Origin: PVC group bacterium
GTDB taxonomy: Bacteria > Verrucomicrobiota > Kiritimatiellia > CAIKKV01 > CAITUY01
Length of the DNA stretch: 64,000 bases
Reading direction: 5' to 3'
Assembly (NCBI GenBank): GCA_945870225.1
Contig: CAMBRF010000004.1
Span: 1 to 64,000 of the forward strand
Part shown: positions 52,423 to 62,029 of the stretch, in pieces
Numbering within the stretch: position 1 is the first letter of the stretch
Layout: every line of letters begins with the position of its first letter
The notes under the pieces: model-generated
Database searches by the model: none
What the model was told of the DNA's origin: nothing
What the model saw: the letters and a program-made list of their open reading frames with translations, nothing else
Program-made: the position numbers and the translations under genes

Positions 52423-54041
52423 TCAAGCCACCCGAGCCGTCACCCGCCCCGACTGCCGGGACCAACCGTTTCGTGGTCCCGCCCGCCCAGGAGTGGCCGG
52501 TGCTGCACGATGCGGTTTCCGCCTTCCTGTCAGAGGTCCGCCTGACGCCTCCGCTTACGTTTGATGAATTATCCGAGCAGGCAGGTCTCCTGATCGCGCA
52601 GCGCCGCCTCCCTGAAGCCTATCGGGAATTCATTTTGGTCCTGATCAACAACTCGCTCTGGACGGACGTTGTGGCGGCCATTCCTTTCAAGCGGCGGACA
52701 CTCCTCCTGCCTCCCTGCCTGCGCTCCAGCGCGGCATGCCGCGCCCAGTTCGATGAATATGGACTGCTTTGCGAGGAGTGCGGCCAGTGCTGTATTGCCG
52801 ACCTGTCACGCGAGGCCGGAAATCTGGGCTATGCGGTCCTGGTGGCCGAGGGCACCGGCATCGTCGAAAAACTCCTGCAACAAGGGTCAGTTGACGCGGT
52901 CATCGGCGTGAGTTGCATGGCCTCGCTCGAAAAGTCCTTCCACCGTCTGGCAGATCGCGCCGTGCCCGGCCTCGCCATTCCTCTACTTCAGGAAGGTTGC
53001 CGGGATACACGGGTGATTGAGGAGTGGGTCCGGCGGACCATGCGGCTGCACACCCAGGGATGGGGACCTGTGGAATTCCCGGCCCTGCATGCCATGATCG
53101 GCGAGTGGTTTACGGAATCCTCTCTCAGGGCTCTGCTGGACGTCGATGGCAGTGATACCGCCCGGATCGGGATCCAGTGGCTGGCCCAATCAGGCAAACG
53201 CTGGCGCCCCTTTCTCACCACCGCCCTTTATCAAACTCTCGTACGGGATGCCGTCGGCACCGCCTCACCCGCCCTCCGCAAACTGGCGGTGGCGGTGGAA
53301 TGCCTGCACAAGGCCTCCCTCATTTTTGATGATATCCAGGATAACGACACCATGCGGTACGGCGAACGCACCCCTCATGAACGGCACGGTGTACCCGTGG
53401 CCATGACCGCCGGGTTGTATCTACTTGGTCAGGGGTACCGGATGATTGCGGCGTGCGGCGCGCCCGCTGACCAGGTGGTCGAGATGGTCCGGATCACCAG
53501 TGAGGGGCACCGTGATTTATGCCTCGGCCAGGGCTCGGAACTCTGGTGGGCCCGCTATCCGCGCCGGTTATCCTCCGCCGAAGTCCTTGAGATCTTCCGC
53601 TTCAAAACGGCGCCGGCCTTCGAGGTGGGGCTCAGACTTGGCGCCATTCTCGGCGGGGCGACGGCGGAGGAACATGCCGTGCTAACCGCCTTCAGCCGGA
53701 ATCTGGGCATCGCCTATCAGATCGCCGATGATCTGGAGGATTATCACGAACAGGGCGAACAGGACGATATCCAGGCGGGTCGTCTCTCCATCCTGGCGGC
53801 GCTGGCGGCGGAGCAGGCAGATCCTGCAGCCCGTGCCCGCCTCGAGGAGTCGGGGCACGGCAGAACCCACGATCAGACGAAGTTGATGCGGCAGCTGATT
53901 ACCGGGACCGGCGCCGTCGCCCAAGCCCGGCAGATGCTGCAGCATTACCGTGGCGCCGCCCTGACCGCGCTTCGCCCTTTGCAAAACCGCGAACTGAAGT
54001 TGCTGCTCCATCGGATCGCCGGCGCCATGTGCGCGGCATAA
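52419..54041 (+). CDS. DUF116 domain fused to polyprenyl diphosphate synthase
   Basis: Residues about 60-205 form a DUF116 domain with many cysteines (Cys100, 107, 118, 121, 124, 125, 166, 194) in LPPCLRSSAAC and LLCEECGQCC. Residues about 235-540 form a trans-polyprenyl synthase: SGKRWRPFLTTALY, first Asp-rich motif DDIQD (304-308), second DDLED (437-441). It should condense isopentenyl diphosphate units; chain length is not readable. The Cys domain may bind a metal cluster fed by the coupled ferredoxin protein. The gene converges on the next one, with 11 bp between stops. Confidence 0.88.
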   Translation: MIKPPEPSPAPTAGTNRFVVPPAQEWPVLHDAVSAFLSEVRLTPPLTFDELSEQAGLLIAQRRLPEAYREFILVLINNSLWTDVVAAIPFKRRTLLLPPCLRSSAACRAQFDEYGLLCEECGQCCIADLSREAGNLGYAVLVAEGTGIVEKLLQQGSVDAVIGVSCMASLEKSFHRLADRAVPGLAIPLLQEGCRDTRVIEEWVRRTMRLHTQGWGPVEFPALHAMIGEWFTESSLRALLDVDGSDTARIGIQWLAQSGKRWRPFLTTALYQTLVRDAVGTASPALRKLAVAVECLHKASLIFDDIQDNDTMRYGERTPHERHGVPVAMTAGLYLLGQGYRMIAACGAPADQVVEMVRITSEGHRDLCLGQGSELWWARYPRRLSSAEVLEIFRFKTAPAFEVGLRLGAILGGATAEEHAVLTAFSRNLGIAYQIADDLEDYHEQGEQDDIQAGRLSILAALAAEQADPAARARLEESGHGRTHDQTKLMRQLITGTGAVAQARQMLQHYRGAALTALRPLQNRELKLLLHRIAGAMCAA

Positions 54042-54052
54042 AAGAAGCCACA

Positions 54053-55546
54053 CTAAACCAGAACCGACTTCAGGTCTTTCCGTTCGATTCCTGCCTCTTC
54101 CAGTACCCGGAGATGCGGCGTAAATTCACCGGTTTCCACAATGTCATGACCGTCTGAACCCAGCGCGATCTTTACCCCTCGCTTCACACATTCCCGGACA
54201 AACCCGGGATCCGGCCGGTTCGTATGGAAATTCACCTCACTTGCCACCTTGTGCTTCGCCAGTAGGTCGGCGACAACCGGATAGAGGTGAGTGGGGACCT
54301 CCATGTGTTCCCTGAGAAAAAAGCGGAACGGGTGGGCCAGCACCTGAATGGGACACGCCAGCAGACGCATCGTTTCCCGCAGAAACAGCTCCTCCGTTTC
54401 AGCCGGCGTGGTCTTCCCCCGCACATAACCGGGAATGGAGTGGATCGCGCCGACCAGGAGGTCCCAGCCATCCACATCCTCAGGTGCCAGCAGCAGCTGG
54501 CCATCTGCGCAGACGTCCACTTCCAGACCCAGGATGACGTTGTCCCGGCGAAACCCTGCGGCAAATCGTTTGTACTCATCCATGCGACCTGATCGGCGCC
54601 GCCATGCCTCGCGGACCATGGCGGCATCGGTCTGCCAGCGGTAACTCCAGGCCGCCTCCCTGTCAAAATACAGGTGGAAGGCGTGCTCAATCAGACACAC
54701 ACGCCCCACCCCAAGGAGACTGGAGACCTTGAGGCATTTTTCGGCGGACACGGTGGTGGCGCAATAGGCGTATTCGGTATGACAATGAACATCGGTCAGA
54801 CCAGGCTCATCCAGAGTGAGGTGATGTTCTTGAATCTCGACCTTGGCCCCCGACAACCGGAGATGGGCAAACGTGAAGGGCGCCTCGCACAAGGCCGGAA
54901 CCGTATAGACCGTCGTGCGCTCGCCCAGACGCGAGGGCGGCTGCCCAGCGTGATAGTGACCGCTCAGGGTGAGGAGAACCCCGGCCCGGCGATAACCAGC
55001 CAGCACGTCCTCATGGTTCGTAAGCATGTAGGGATAGGTGCCTCCCTTTCGGAGGACCGGAGCCATGGGATTATGCTGCAACACCACCAGGGGAAGGTCT
55101 GGCCGCTCGGAGGCGAGGCGGTCGACCAACGCCAGATCGGCGGCCTGGCGTGTGGTGAAATCGCCGGGGGCCACAACGTCGTTGATCACAAGAAAACCGT
55201 ATCCGCCGATTTCACGCAAACCGGGAGCGCCGAACAATGCCTCAAAGCGCGCCGTATCGCCATCATGATTGCCATGCACCACCAGCACCGGGATTCCCAT
55301 GGATTTCAGGGCGGCGGCCAATTCGGCCAGATCCAGGTCGGCCCCTTCCGCCGCCCCGTTATCCACCAGGTCGCCCAGCAGCACGATAAGCCCGGGGCGG
55401 ACTCCCAGATGCCGCATCCGATGCAGGGCTTTTCGCATCAGCAGAAGGCCCCATTCCCCCTGACGCGCGGCATGCCGCGCCGCCGTCCCCGTGTGGCGAA
55501 CGTAATGCAAATCCGATATAACCAAAACATCCAAAGTATCCGACAT
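54053..55546 (-). CDS. Metallophosphatase-PHP domain fusion hydrolase
   Basis: Residues 1 to about 235 are a calcineurin-like phosphoesterase: DLH (12-14), LLGDLVDNG (Asp59), GNHD (92-95), QHNP and GHYH (196-199). Residues about 250-490 are a PHP domain: DVHCHTEYA (His254, His256), EHAFH, GLEVDV, AHPFRF and GSDGHD. Both metal sites look intact, so the protein may perform two hydrolytic steps. ATG at 55546 is favoured by GGGAG 7 nt upstream over the TTG two codons earlier. No signal peptide is present. The substrate is unknown. Confidence 0.85.
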   Translation of the reverse strand: MSDTLDVLVISDLHYVRHTGTAARHAARQGEWGLLLMRKALHRMRHLGVRPGLIVLLGDLVDNGAAEGADLDLAELAAALKSMGIPVLVVHGNHDGDTARFEALFGAPGLREIGGYGFLVINDVVAPGDFTTRQAADLALVDRLASERPDLPLVVLQHNPMAPVLRKGGTYPYMLTNHEDVLAGYRRAGVLLTLSGHYHAGQPPSRLGERTTVYTVPALCEAPFTFAHLRLSGAKVEIQEHHLTLDEPGLTDVHCHTEYAYCATTVSAEKCLKVSSLLGVGRVCLIEHAFHLYFDREAAWSYRWQTDAAMVREAWRRRSGRMDEYKRFAAGFRRDNVILGLEVDVCADGQLLLAPEDVDGWDLLVGAIHSIPGYVRGKTTPAETEELFLRETMRLLACPIQVLAHPFRFFLREHMEVPTHLYPVVADLLAKHKVASEVNFHTNRPDPGFVRECVKRGVKIALGSDGHDIVETGEFTPHLRVLEEAGIERKDLKSVLV

Positions 55547-55620
55547 CGTCAATCTCCCGCGAACAGCAAGCGGGAGTGTGTAGCAAAAATATGCGGGACT
55601 GCCTATACTCGGTCGACATC

Positions 55621-56910
55621 ATGAACCCGATTGTCTCATTCAAAACGATTGGCTGCCGATTAAACCAGGCGGAAACAGCGACCATCACGGCACACTTCAC
55701 CGGAGCCGGATACCGGGTGGTGCCACATGGTGAAGCCACCGATGTGGCTGTGATCCATGGGTGCGCCATCACGGGCAAGGCCGACCGTGACAGCCTCCGT
55801 GCCCTCCGCCAGGTCCGCCGGGCCGCCCCCGACGCCATAATCATCCTCACCGGCTGCCCCGCCGAAACGCGCCTCAAACTCCAGACGGAAAAAGGCGATG
55901 ACGCGGACCTCGTCATCGGTCAGGCCGGAAAGTTTGCCCTGCCTGCATTGCTTCACCGATTGCATCCTTCCCGCTTTCCGCCTCCGCTCCAAATAACGGA
56001 GAACCCGCCGGTGCTGCCGGTTTTTGAAACACTCCGGGCGTTCGTCAAGGTTCAGGACGGATGCGATTTCCGGTGCGCCTACTGCGTGGTACCGGAGACG
56101 CGCGGGAGCCCCGTGAGTCGCCCAATCCCGGAAATTGTCGAGGAAGTCCGGCGTCTGGCAGATTCGGGGTTCAAGGAAATCGTCCTGACGGGCGCCAATC
56201 TGGGCTGCTACGAGGATAACGGGCGACGATTGGTCGATCTGGTGCGGGCCGTCGAGGCCATTCCTGCCGTCGCCCGTATCCGGCTCAGTTCGATTGAAAT
56301 CACTACCACCGAAAACCTAATTATCGATCACATGGCCACCTCTGGAAAGCTGTGTCATTTCCTTCATATCCCGCTCCAAAGCGGAGATGACGGCATTCTA
56401 AAGACCATGGGACGCCGGTATGATGTCGCCACATTCCGTCAGGCCATCGATTACGCGCTGAACAAAATTCCGGATCTTGGCTTGGGCACCGACATCATCG
56501 TGGGATTCCCGGGCGAAAGCCAGCCGGCCTTTGAAAACACCGTTCGCCTGGTACGCGACCTGCCGTTCAGCAACCTGCATGTCTTTCCCTACAGCCGCCG
56601 GGCCGGGACCCGCGCCGACGGTTTGGCGGACCAGGTCCCCGCTGCAGTTAAAAAAGAGCGCGTCCGGATTCTGCGTGAATTGGGAACCCGTCAACGTGCG
56701 GTTTTCGCCGCCGGGTTCATCGGGAAAACCGTTGAGGCGCTCATTGAACATGTCGACAAGGCAGGCGCGGCGCATGGCTGGACCGGACAATATCTCGAAG
56801 CGGTCATATCTGGGACTTCACTCCGCCGCGGTGACCGGGCCCCCTTCACCGTCGCCCACACCGTTGAGGGACAACTACACAATTTCAAACCCTTCCCGGC
56901 CAGGATGTAG
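55621..56910 (+). CDS. mtaB: MtaB-like tRNA methylthiotransferase
   Basis: This radical SAM methylthiotransferase should add a methylthio group to t6A37 of tRNA. The 429-residue protein has the UPF0004 domain (SFKTIGCRLNQAETA, HGCAIT, LTGCPAE), the radical SAM motif CDFRCAYC and GANLGCYEDNGRRL. HIPLQSGDDGILKTMGRRY comes next, then a C-terminal part where the TRAM domain is short or degenerate. MtaB is preferred over MiaB or RimO by the SFKTIGCRLNQ start. The ATG at 55621 gives the normal length; the upstream ribosome-binding site is weak. Confidence 0.88.
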   Translation: MNPIVSFKTIGCRLNQAETATITAHFTGAGYRVVPHGEATDVAVIHGCAITGKADRDSLRALRQVRRAAPDAIIILTGCPAETRLKLQTEKGDDADLVIGQAGKFALPALLHRLHPSRFPPPLQITENPPVLPVFETLRAFVKVQDGCDFRCAYCVVPETRGSPVSRPIPEIVEEVRRLADSGFKEIVLTGANLGCYEDNGRRLVDLVRAVEAIPAVARIRLSSIEITTTENLIIDHMATSGKLCHFLHIPLQSGDDGILKTMGRRYDVATFRQAIDYALNKIPDLGLGTDIIVGFPGESQPAFENTVRLVRDLPFSNLHVFPYSRRAGTRADGLADQVPAAVKKERVRILRELGTRQRAVFAAGFIGKTVEALIEHVDKAGAAHGWTGQYLEAVISGTSLRRGDRAPFTVAHTVEGQLHNFKPFPARM

Positions 56911-56995
56911 ACTGTTAGGAATATTAGTTTGTGGGTGCATGGGTGTTTTGCGAGAATCACCGCCCACTCAAATGAAAACCAAACATCAAAATAAC

Positions 56996-58561
56996 ATGAA
57001 AACACCATCACGAGTTTCGACTGCCCTGACCCTATTCAGCATTGCGGCCATCCTGGCATGGCCAATTGGATCATTGGTGCAGGCCGATGTAACCCTACCC
57101 TCCATTATCAGCGACCACATGGTGCTCCAAGGCGATGCGAAAGTCGCGATCTGGGGTTGGGCTACTCCCGGCGAAAAGGTCACGGTTAAAATCGCGGGCC
57201 AAGTTCACACAGTCCAAGCCGACACACGCGGAGCCTGGCTAGCGAATCTCAAAAAACTCAAAACCGGCGCCAAGCTGGAGATGACCGTCACAGGAACCAA
57301 CACCATCACAGTCAAAGACATATTGGTGGGTGAAGTATGGCTTTGCACCGGTCAGTCAAATATGGAGCGGCCCATGAGCAGTGTGCGGGATGCCGCCAGG
57401 GAAATCAGCGATGCGAATTACCCGGAGATCCGGCTCTTCACCGTACCCAGGACACGAGTGATGAGCGCACCGATGGAAACCTGTGGCGGCAAGTGGGTCG
57501 TTTGTGCGCCGGACTCGGTCCCGTCATTTTCGGCCGTGGGCTTTCTCTTTGGGCGGGAACTACACAAGGATCTCAAAAGCCCGATAGGATTGATCCATAG
57601 TGCCGTTGGCGGCACGGAGATTGAGTTGTGGATCGATTACAGGGTGTACAAGGCGGCCGTCGACGCCGCCGGAGAGGCCGCATGGCCCCCTTATGATCCG
57701 CAAATCGCGGAGGCAAACCATCAGGAGGCCCTACGAAACTGGGCCGTAGCGTTTGAGAAAGCTAAGGCGCTGGGTACGCACGAACCGGACAAGCCCCGCA
57801 AGGCGGTCGATCCGAAATCCAGGAAACGCGGGCAAGCGGACTATTACAACAGCATGATCCATCCGATTACCCGCTATGCCATTCGCGGTGCGATCTGGTA
57901 TCAGGGCGAATGGAACACCTGGAACGCCTACTGGTATCGCACCCTGTTGCCGCTCATGATCAAGGATTGGCGTTTCCGTTGGGGTCAGGGTGATTTTCCG
58001 TTCGGGATCGTGCAGTTGGCAAATCACGGGGACATCCAGACACAGCCCGTCGAACTCAGTTCAGAGGCCGAGGTGCGCGAGGCACAACTGCTGACCCTGA
58101 AGCGATCACCCAACACAGGACTGGCGGTGATCATCGACACCAGCGAGAACGGCAACCTCCACCCGACTAACAAACAGGATGTCGGCCATCGGCTCGCGCT
58201 ATGGGCGCTGGCAAAGGTCTACGGTCGTGAAATTGTCTATTCCGGCCCGGTTTTTGACACGATGAAAATCGAGAAAGAAAAGGTGCGACTCTGCTTCAAG
58301 CAGACCGGAGGCGGCCTGACAGCCAAAGGCGATACCTTAACTGGCTTTGCGATCGCGGGAGCTGACAAGGTTTTTCATGCCGCAGAAGCAACCATCGACG
58401 GGGTTTGCGTTATCGTGCATTCTTCCAGTGTGGCAAAGCCCGTGGCGGTGCGTTACGGCTGGGCCAATAACCCCGTATGCAATCTCTATAACAAGGAAGG
58501 CTTGCCTGCCTCGCCTTTCCGCACTGACGACTGGCCGGGCATAACCCAGCCCGGTCAGTAG
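56996..58561 (+). CDS. Sialate O-acetylesterase-like secreted SGNH hydrolase
   Basis: The 521-residue protein has a signal peptide (about 1-30, ending near LVQA), a beta-domain (TLPSIISDHMVLQ) and an SGNH hydrolase core. The nucleophile block is CTGQSNMERP (Ser121), with HSAVGGTEIELWID and IWYQGEWN following. Such enzymes remove acetyl groups from sialic acids or plant polysaccharides. An in-frame ATG at 56972 (MKTKHQNN) is an alternative start; neither has a clear Shine-Dalgarno. It is probably part of extracellular polysaccharide breakdown with the GH28 and GH20-like enzymes. Confidence 0.88.
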   Translation: MKTPSRVSTALTLFSIAAILAWPIGSLVQADVTLPSIISDHMVLQGDAKVAIWGWATPGEKVTVKIAGQVHTVQADTRGAWLANLKKLKTGAKLEMTVTGTNTITVKDILVGEVWLCTGQSNMERPMSSVRDAAREISDANYPEIRLFTVPRTRVMSAPMETCGGKWVVCAPDSVPSFSAVGFLFGRELHKDLKSPIGLIHSAVGGTEIELWIDYRVYKAAVDAAGEAAWPPYDPQIAEANHQEALRNWAVAFEKAKALGTHEPDKPRKAVDPKSRKRGQADYYNSMIHPITRYAIRGAIWYQGEWNTWNAYWYRTLLPLMIKDWRFRWGQGDFPFGIVQLANHGDIQTQPVELSSEAEVREAQLLTLKRSPNTGLAVIIDTSENGNLHPTNKQDVGHRLALWALAKVYGREIVYSGPVFDTMKIEKEKVRLCFKQTGGGLTAKGDTLTGFAIAGADKVFHAAEATIDGVCVIVHSSSVAKPVAVRYGWANNPVCNLYNKEGLPASPFRTDDWPGITQPGQ

Positions 58562-58567
58562 GTGCAA

Positions 58568-58599
58568 TTTCTTGCCTCACTCCCTGAGGTGGCAAGAAA
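58568..58599 (+). terminator. Hairpin after the sialate esterase gene
   Basis: TTTCTTGCC (58568-58576) pairs perfectly with GGCAAGAAA (58591-58599), and an inner TCA/TGA extends the stem across a 3-nt bulge. No T-run follows, so it may be a factor-dependent or processing hairpin. Confidence 0.45.
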
Positions 58600-58693
58600 C
58601 TGCCGCCCTCCCATTTGAACTCAGAAAATTAAATTCAATTTTGGGATGGGCATCATTCTTGACGACCGTCTACCTCTCGAAAAGAAACCCGGA

Positions 58694-60187
58694 TTAAATT
58701 TCTCCCGGACTCACTTGACGTTCCCGCTCCTCGATGTATTCGCGTAGTGCCGTTGGGAGGGGCCAGTCGAGTTGGACATGCTGTTCGCGGAGTCTGTCCC
58801 GCAAAGCGGCAGGCGGCACGTCAGGCAACGCACAACCTGTTTTCAGAGCCAGCGCGACGGCTGTTCCAGATGCCTGTCCCAGTTGTATCATGGTACGGGA
58901 GAGCCGACAGGAACTGGCGGCAATCGACGAGAAGCCTGCGCCCCGACAGGCAATCAGCAGGTTCCGCATTCCCTTCGGGATGAGGCAGCGAAAAGGAACC
59001 CCATAAGGCTCCCGCACCTCGGGGCAGCCCCCATTCGCACCGTGTCGATCCAGCGGGTGATCGGCGATGGTAATAAGATCGACATCGCTCTGACCTGAAA
59101 GCCCGATGTTGATATCGTTCTCGGTTAGCATCTTTTCACAAACCGTGCGCCAGGTTTCGCGCACGCCCATCACCGGAGCGATCCAGGTGAAGCGGTAACG
59201 CCGGAACTCGGGGAAATAGGTCTGCAGAAAGTGCCAGTGACAGTACACCCGCCGTTTGCATTCCGCATATGCCGCCTTCTCGCCAAGGCGCATATACTCC
59301 GCCCCTTCCATCGTGGGCAGCATGTTAATGTTGCGGTCACCGTTCGGGTAGTGGGTGACGGCCGCGCACACCGGATTTTTCGCCCACCAGATCACCTCCG
59401 GTATGCCGTCCGGGAGGGGTTCAATCAGTTCTGAATCGGATGGACTTACACGGAAGATCAGGGTGGCCGCATTAACGGCAGGGGAAGCCACCTCCGGCGC
59501 ACTGGGTTCGCCAAAGCGGATTTTGGGATCGATACCGGTCAACTGTTCGCAGCCGGCTTCATGACAGAGGATCCCGTTGGCGGTACTGTCGATAAAGAAA
59601 CGGGCTGATTCTGTGCGGCCATCGCTTAGGCAAACGTTCTTCACCTCTCCCGCAACGGTCTGAACCGATTCAAGCCGGGTCAACAGTCGCACCTCGCAAT
59701 TTCCCGTCTCATTCAACATTTCCATGACAACTTGATGGAAGGCTCCCGGCTCAAACGGGACACCATGCCAGAACTCACGGGAGAAGGCTTCGCCCGGCTT
59801 CTGGTCCGGCCCAGGGTGGCGGCGGAGGGTGTCGATGTAGCGCCTCTGCGGATCGATCACGTTCTCGCCGCCCGGAAAGATGCAGCGGTCGAGTTGATGG
59901 GGCCAGAAGAATCCATCCTTCTGCCAGGCAAAGTGGCGTCCGGCGGAATAAACCCCGACCGCTTCCGGAATCTTCTTCAGTCTCAGGTAGATCTCAAAAG
60001 GGATCCCGGTGCCCCCCACCCCCATCTCCCATGTGTTGACCCCGCCGGACGTGGAGGTTCCCCCAAGCCAGGGCTGTTCCTCAACCAGCAGTGTTTTCAA
60101 CCCGGCGCGGGCGGCGGCGATGGCCGCCCCCACGCCCCCGGAACCGCCGCCAATGATGATAAGATCGTAGGTTTGCGCTGACATCAT
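58694..60187 (-). CDS. FAD-dependent oxidoreductase (FAD_oxidored family)
   Basis: The 497-residue protein begins with the Rossmann dinucleotide motif IIIGGGSGGVGAAIAAARAG and GGTSTSGGVNTWEMG, typical of the large FAD-dependent oxidoreductase family common in polysaccharide-degrading PVC bacteria and Bacteroidetes. FFIDSTANGILCHEAGC forms the family's substrate-domain entry. LLIACRGAGFSSIAASSCR near the C-terminus closes the FAD site. There is no secretion signal. The start at 60187 lies 3 bp after the aldo/keto reductase stop, so the two are co-translated. A sugar or sugar-alcohol substrate is a guess. Confidence 0.85.
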   Translation of the reverse strand: MMSAQTYDLIIIGGGSGGVGAAIAAARAGLKTLLVEEQPWLGGTSTSGGVNTWEMGVGGTGIPFEIYLRLKKIPEAVGVYSAGRHFAWQKDGFFWPHQLDRCIFPGGENVIDPQRRYIDTLRRHPGPDQKPGEAFSREFWHGVPFEPGAFHQVVMEMLNETGNCEVRLLTRLESVQTVAGEVKNVCLSDGRTESARFFIDSTANGILCHEAGCEQLTGIDPKIRFGEPSAPEVASPAVNAATLIFRVSPSDSELIEPLPDGIPEVIWWAKNPVCAAVTHYPNGDRNINMLPTMEGAEYMRLGEKAAYAECKRRVYCHWHFLQTYFPEFRRYRFTWIAPVMGVRETWRTVCEKMLTENDINIGLSGQSDVDLITIADHPLDRHGANGGCPEVREPYGVPFRCLIPKGMRNLLIACRGAGFSSIAASSCRLSRTMIQLGQASGTAVALALKTGCALPDVPPAALRDRLREQHVQLDWPLPTALREYIEERERQVSPGEI

Positions 60188-60190
60188 GAG

Positions 60191-61162
60191 TTAACCGAGA
60201 TGTTTGGCCATCAAGTCATTAATCGTTTTCAGGTCTTTTGCAGCAACGGTCACATCACCCGCTTTTGCATTCTCCACGGCCTGTTCGGCATTACGGGCCC
60301 CGCACAGCGCGTAGGTGATCCCGCGTTGCTCAACCGTCCAGGCAATCACCAACTGGGCAATGCTCAAGCCATACCGTGTGGCGATGGCCGACAAACCGGC
60401 AAAGAAGGGGACCAGTTTCTTCCTGTTTTCAAGGCTGAAACGGGGATCATTTTTGCGGAGATCATCTCCCTGGAACGTCCGGTCAGGCCCGATCTTCCCC
60501 GAAAGCAACCCCAGCGCAAGACTCGAATAACTGAGAGTCGAAACATTATTATCCACGCAGGTGGGTAATAATGTTTTTTCGATGTCGCGATGGAGCATGT
60601 TGTATTGCTCCTGGATGCAGTCGACCGGCCCGATCTTCATATACGCCTTGAGTTCGTCGAGGTTGACATTGCTCACACCGATCGCGCGGATCTTCCCTTC
60701 CTTTTTCAGGTCCAACAGGGTTCCCATCGTCTCGGAAACGGGCGTGGTCGAATCCTGCCAGTGAGTCAGGTACAGATCCAGATAATCTGTTTGCAGACGG
60801 CGGAGACTCTCCTCTAATTCATGGCGGATGGAGGCGCCGCCAAGGAAGCGGTGCACCGGTTTGCCGGCCTCATCAAAGAAATGATTCCCCTGCTTCGTGT
60901 GCCAGACCAGACCGCACTTGGAGGCCAGGACAACTTTATTTCGGCGACCCCGTATGGCTTTGCCGACCAAAACCTCGGCCATGCCGAGGCCGTAGGCCGG
61001 GGCAGTATCAATAAGGTTGATGCCGGCATCGAGGCTCGCCTGAATCGCCTGGATGGAAGCCTGCTCATCCGTGCCTCCCCACATCCATCCGCCCATGGCC
61101 CATGTTCCCAAGCCTATTACGCTGGTTTCAATATTGGAACTGCCGAGTTTCTTTGTTCTCAT
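60191..61162 (-). CDS. Aldo/keto reductase
   Basis: The 323-residue protein is an NADPH-dependent aldo/keto reductase TIM barrel. The catalytic tetrad is visible in INLIDTAPAYGLG (Asp, Tyr), LASKCGLVW (Lys) and LYLTHWQD (His). ATG 61162 has AAGGAG 8 nt upstream, which decides against the longer reading to 61231. It is the middle gene of IclR-AKR-FAD oxidoreductase, suggesting a small sugar-oxidation or reduction pathway. The substrate is unknown. Confidence 0.92.
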   Translation of the reverse strand: MRTKKLGSSNIETSVIGLGTWAMGGWMWGGTDEQASIQAIQASLDAGINLIDTAPAYGLGMAEVLVGKAIRGRRNKVVLASKCGLVWHTKQGNHFFDEAGKPVHRFLGGASIRHELEESLRRLQTDYLDLYLTHWQDSTTPVSETMGTLLDLKKEGKIRAIGVSNVNLDELKAYMKIGPVDCIQEQYNMLHRDIEKTLLPTCVDNNVSTLSYSSLALGLLSGKIGPDRTFQGDDLRKNDPRFSLENRKKLVPFFAGLSAIATRYGLSIAQLVIAWTVEQRGITYALCGARNAEQAVENAKAGDVTVAAKDLKTINDLMAKHLG

Positions 61163-61166
61163 TGCC

Positions 61167-62021
61167 TTATCTCCTTGTTCGTTTCTGGATTCTAACTTCT
61201 GGATTCCTGACACCTGTCCCGTTGAATCCAATGTTGTTCGAGATTTGTTTCGCGTGTTCCATCACCAGCAACGCGATCTCCGGGAAATGTTTTTCGGTAA
61301 GGCGGAAGCTCGGCCCCGTGACCCAGAGGGCCGCCACCGGATGGCCCCGGTGATCCAAAATGGGGGCGCTTAGACAGTGAACCCCGTCGATTTCTTCGGC
61401 GCGATCCACGGCGAACCCGGCACCATAAGCCGCTTTCAAGTCATCCATCAACGCCTCGCGCGTTGTAATGGTCCGTTCATTGAAGCGGGTAAGTTCGAGC
61501 CGACGCAGAATCGACTCGCGCTCGAATTCCGGCAGAAACGCAAGGATCACCTTGCCCGGCGCACTGGTATGAAGGGGAAAACGGGTGCCCGCATCAACAA
61601 GGAACTTGATCGGTTCGGGGCTGGCGACCTGTTCCAGAACGACCCCTTCGTCATCCACCAGTGTGCCGAGAAGAACCGTTTCCCGGGTCAAATCGCGAAG
61701 GCTTTTCATTGCCTCGATTGACGCCTCCCGCAGGTTGGGTGGGGCCACAGCCGCATAACCAAGCGAAATCAGCTTCGGACTGAGCGAAAACCGTTTCGTG
61801 GCCTCATTGCGGCGCAGATAGCCGAGATTCAACAGGGTCATGGTGATGCGGAAAATACTGTTTTTAGGCACGGTGAGCGCATCCACCAGCTCGGCGGCCG
61901 TTAGTCCAGTCCGCTGCTGACTAAGTGTTTCCAGCACCGACAGCGCCCGCTCCAGATTGGGAACATGATAGCGTCGGGAGCCCGTTCCGGCGGCTAGGTG
62001 TGCATGGACGGCTGAACTCAT
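61167..62021 (-). CDS. IclR-family transcriptional regulator
   Basis: The 284-residue protein has the N-terminal winged helix (NLERALSVLETLSQQRTGLT, then AAELVDALTVPKNSIFRITM). The C-terminal IclR effector domain follows (HTSAPGKVILAFLPEFERES, AVDRAEEIDGVHCLSAPILD, VAALWVTGPSFRL). It probably controls the downstream aldo/keto reductase and FAD oxidoreductase, and perhaps the divergent GH20-like gene. The start codon lies 8 nt after the -10 box of a strong promoter and there is no Shine-Dalgarno, so the transcript looks leaderless. Confidence 0.92.
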   Translation of the reverse strand: MSSAVHAHLAAGTGSRRYHVPNLERALSVLETLSQQRTGLTAAELVDALTVPKNSIFRITMTLLNLGYLRRNEATKRFSLSPKLISLGYAAVAPPNLREASIEAMKSLRDLTRETVLLGTLVDDEGVVLEQVASPEPIKFLVDAGTRFPLHTSAPGKVILAFLPEFERESILRRLELTRFNERTITTREALMDDLKAAYGAGFAVDRAEEIDGVHCLSAPILDHRGHPVAALWVTGPSFRLTEKHFPEIALLVMEHAKQISNNIGFNGTGVRNPEVRIQKRTRR

Positions 62022-62029
62022 GGTGTGTC

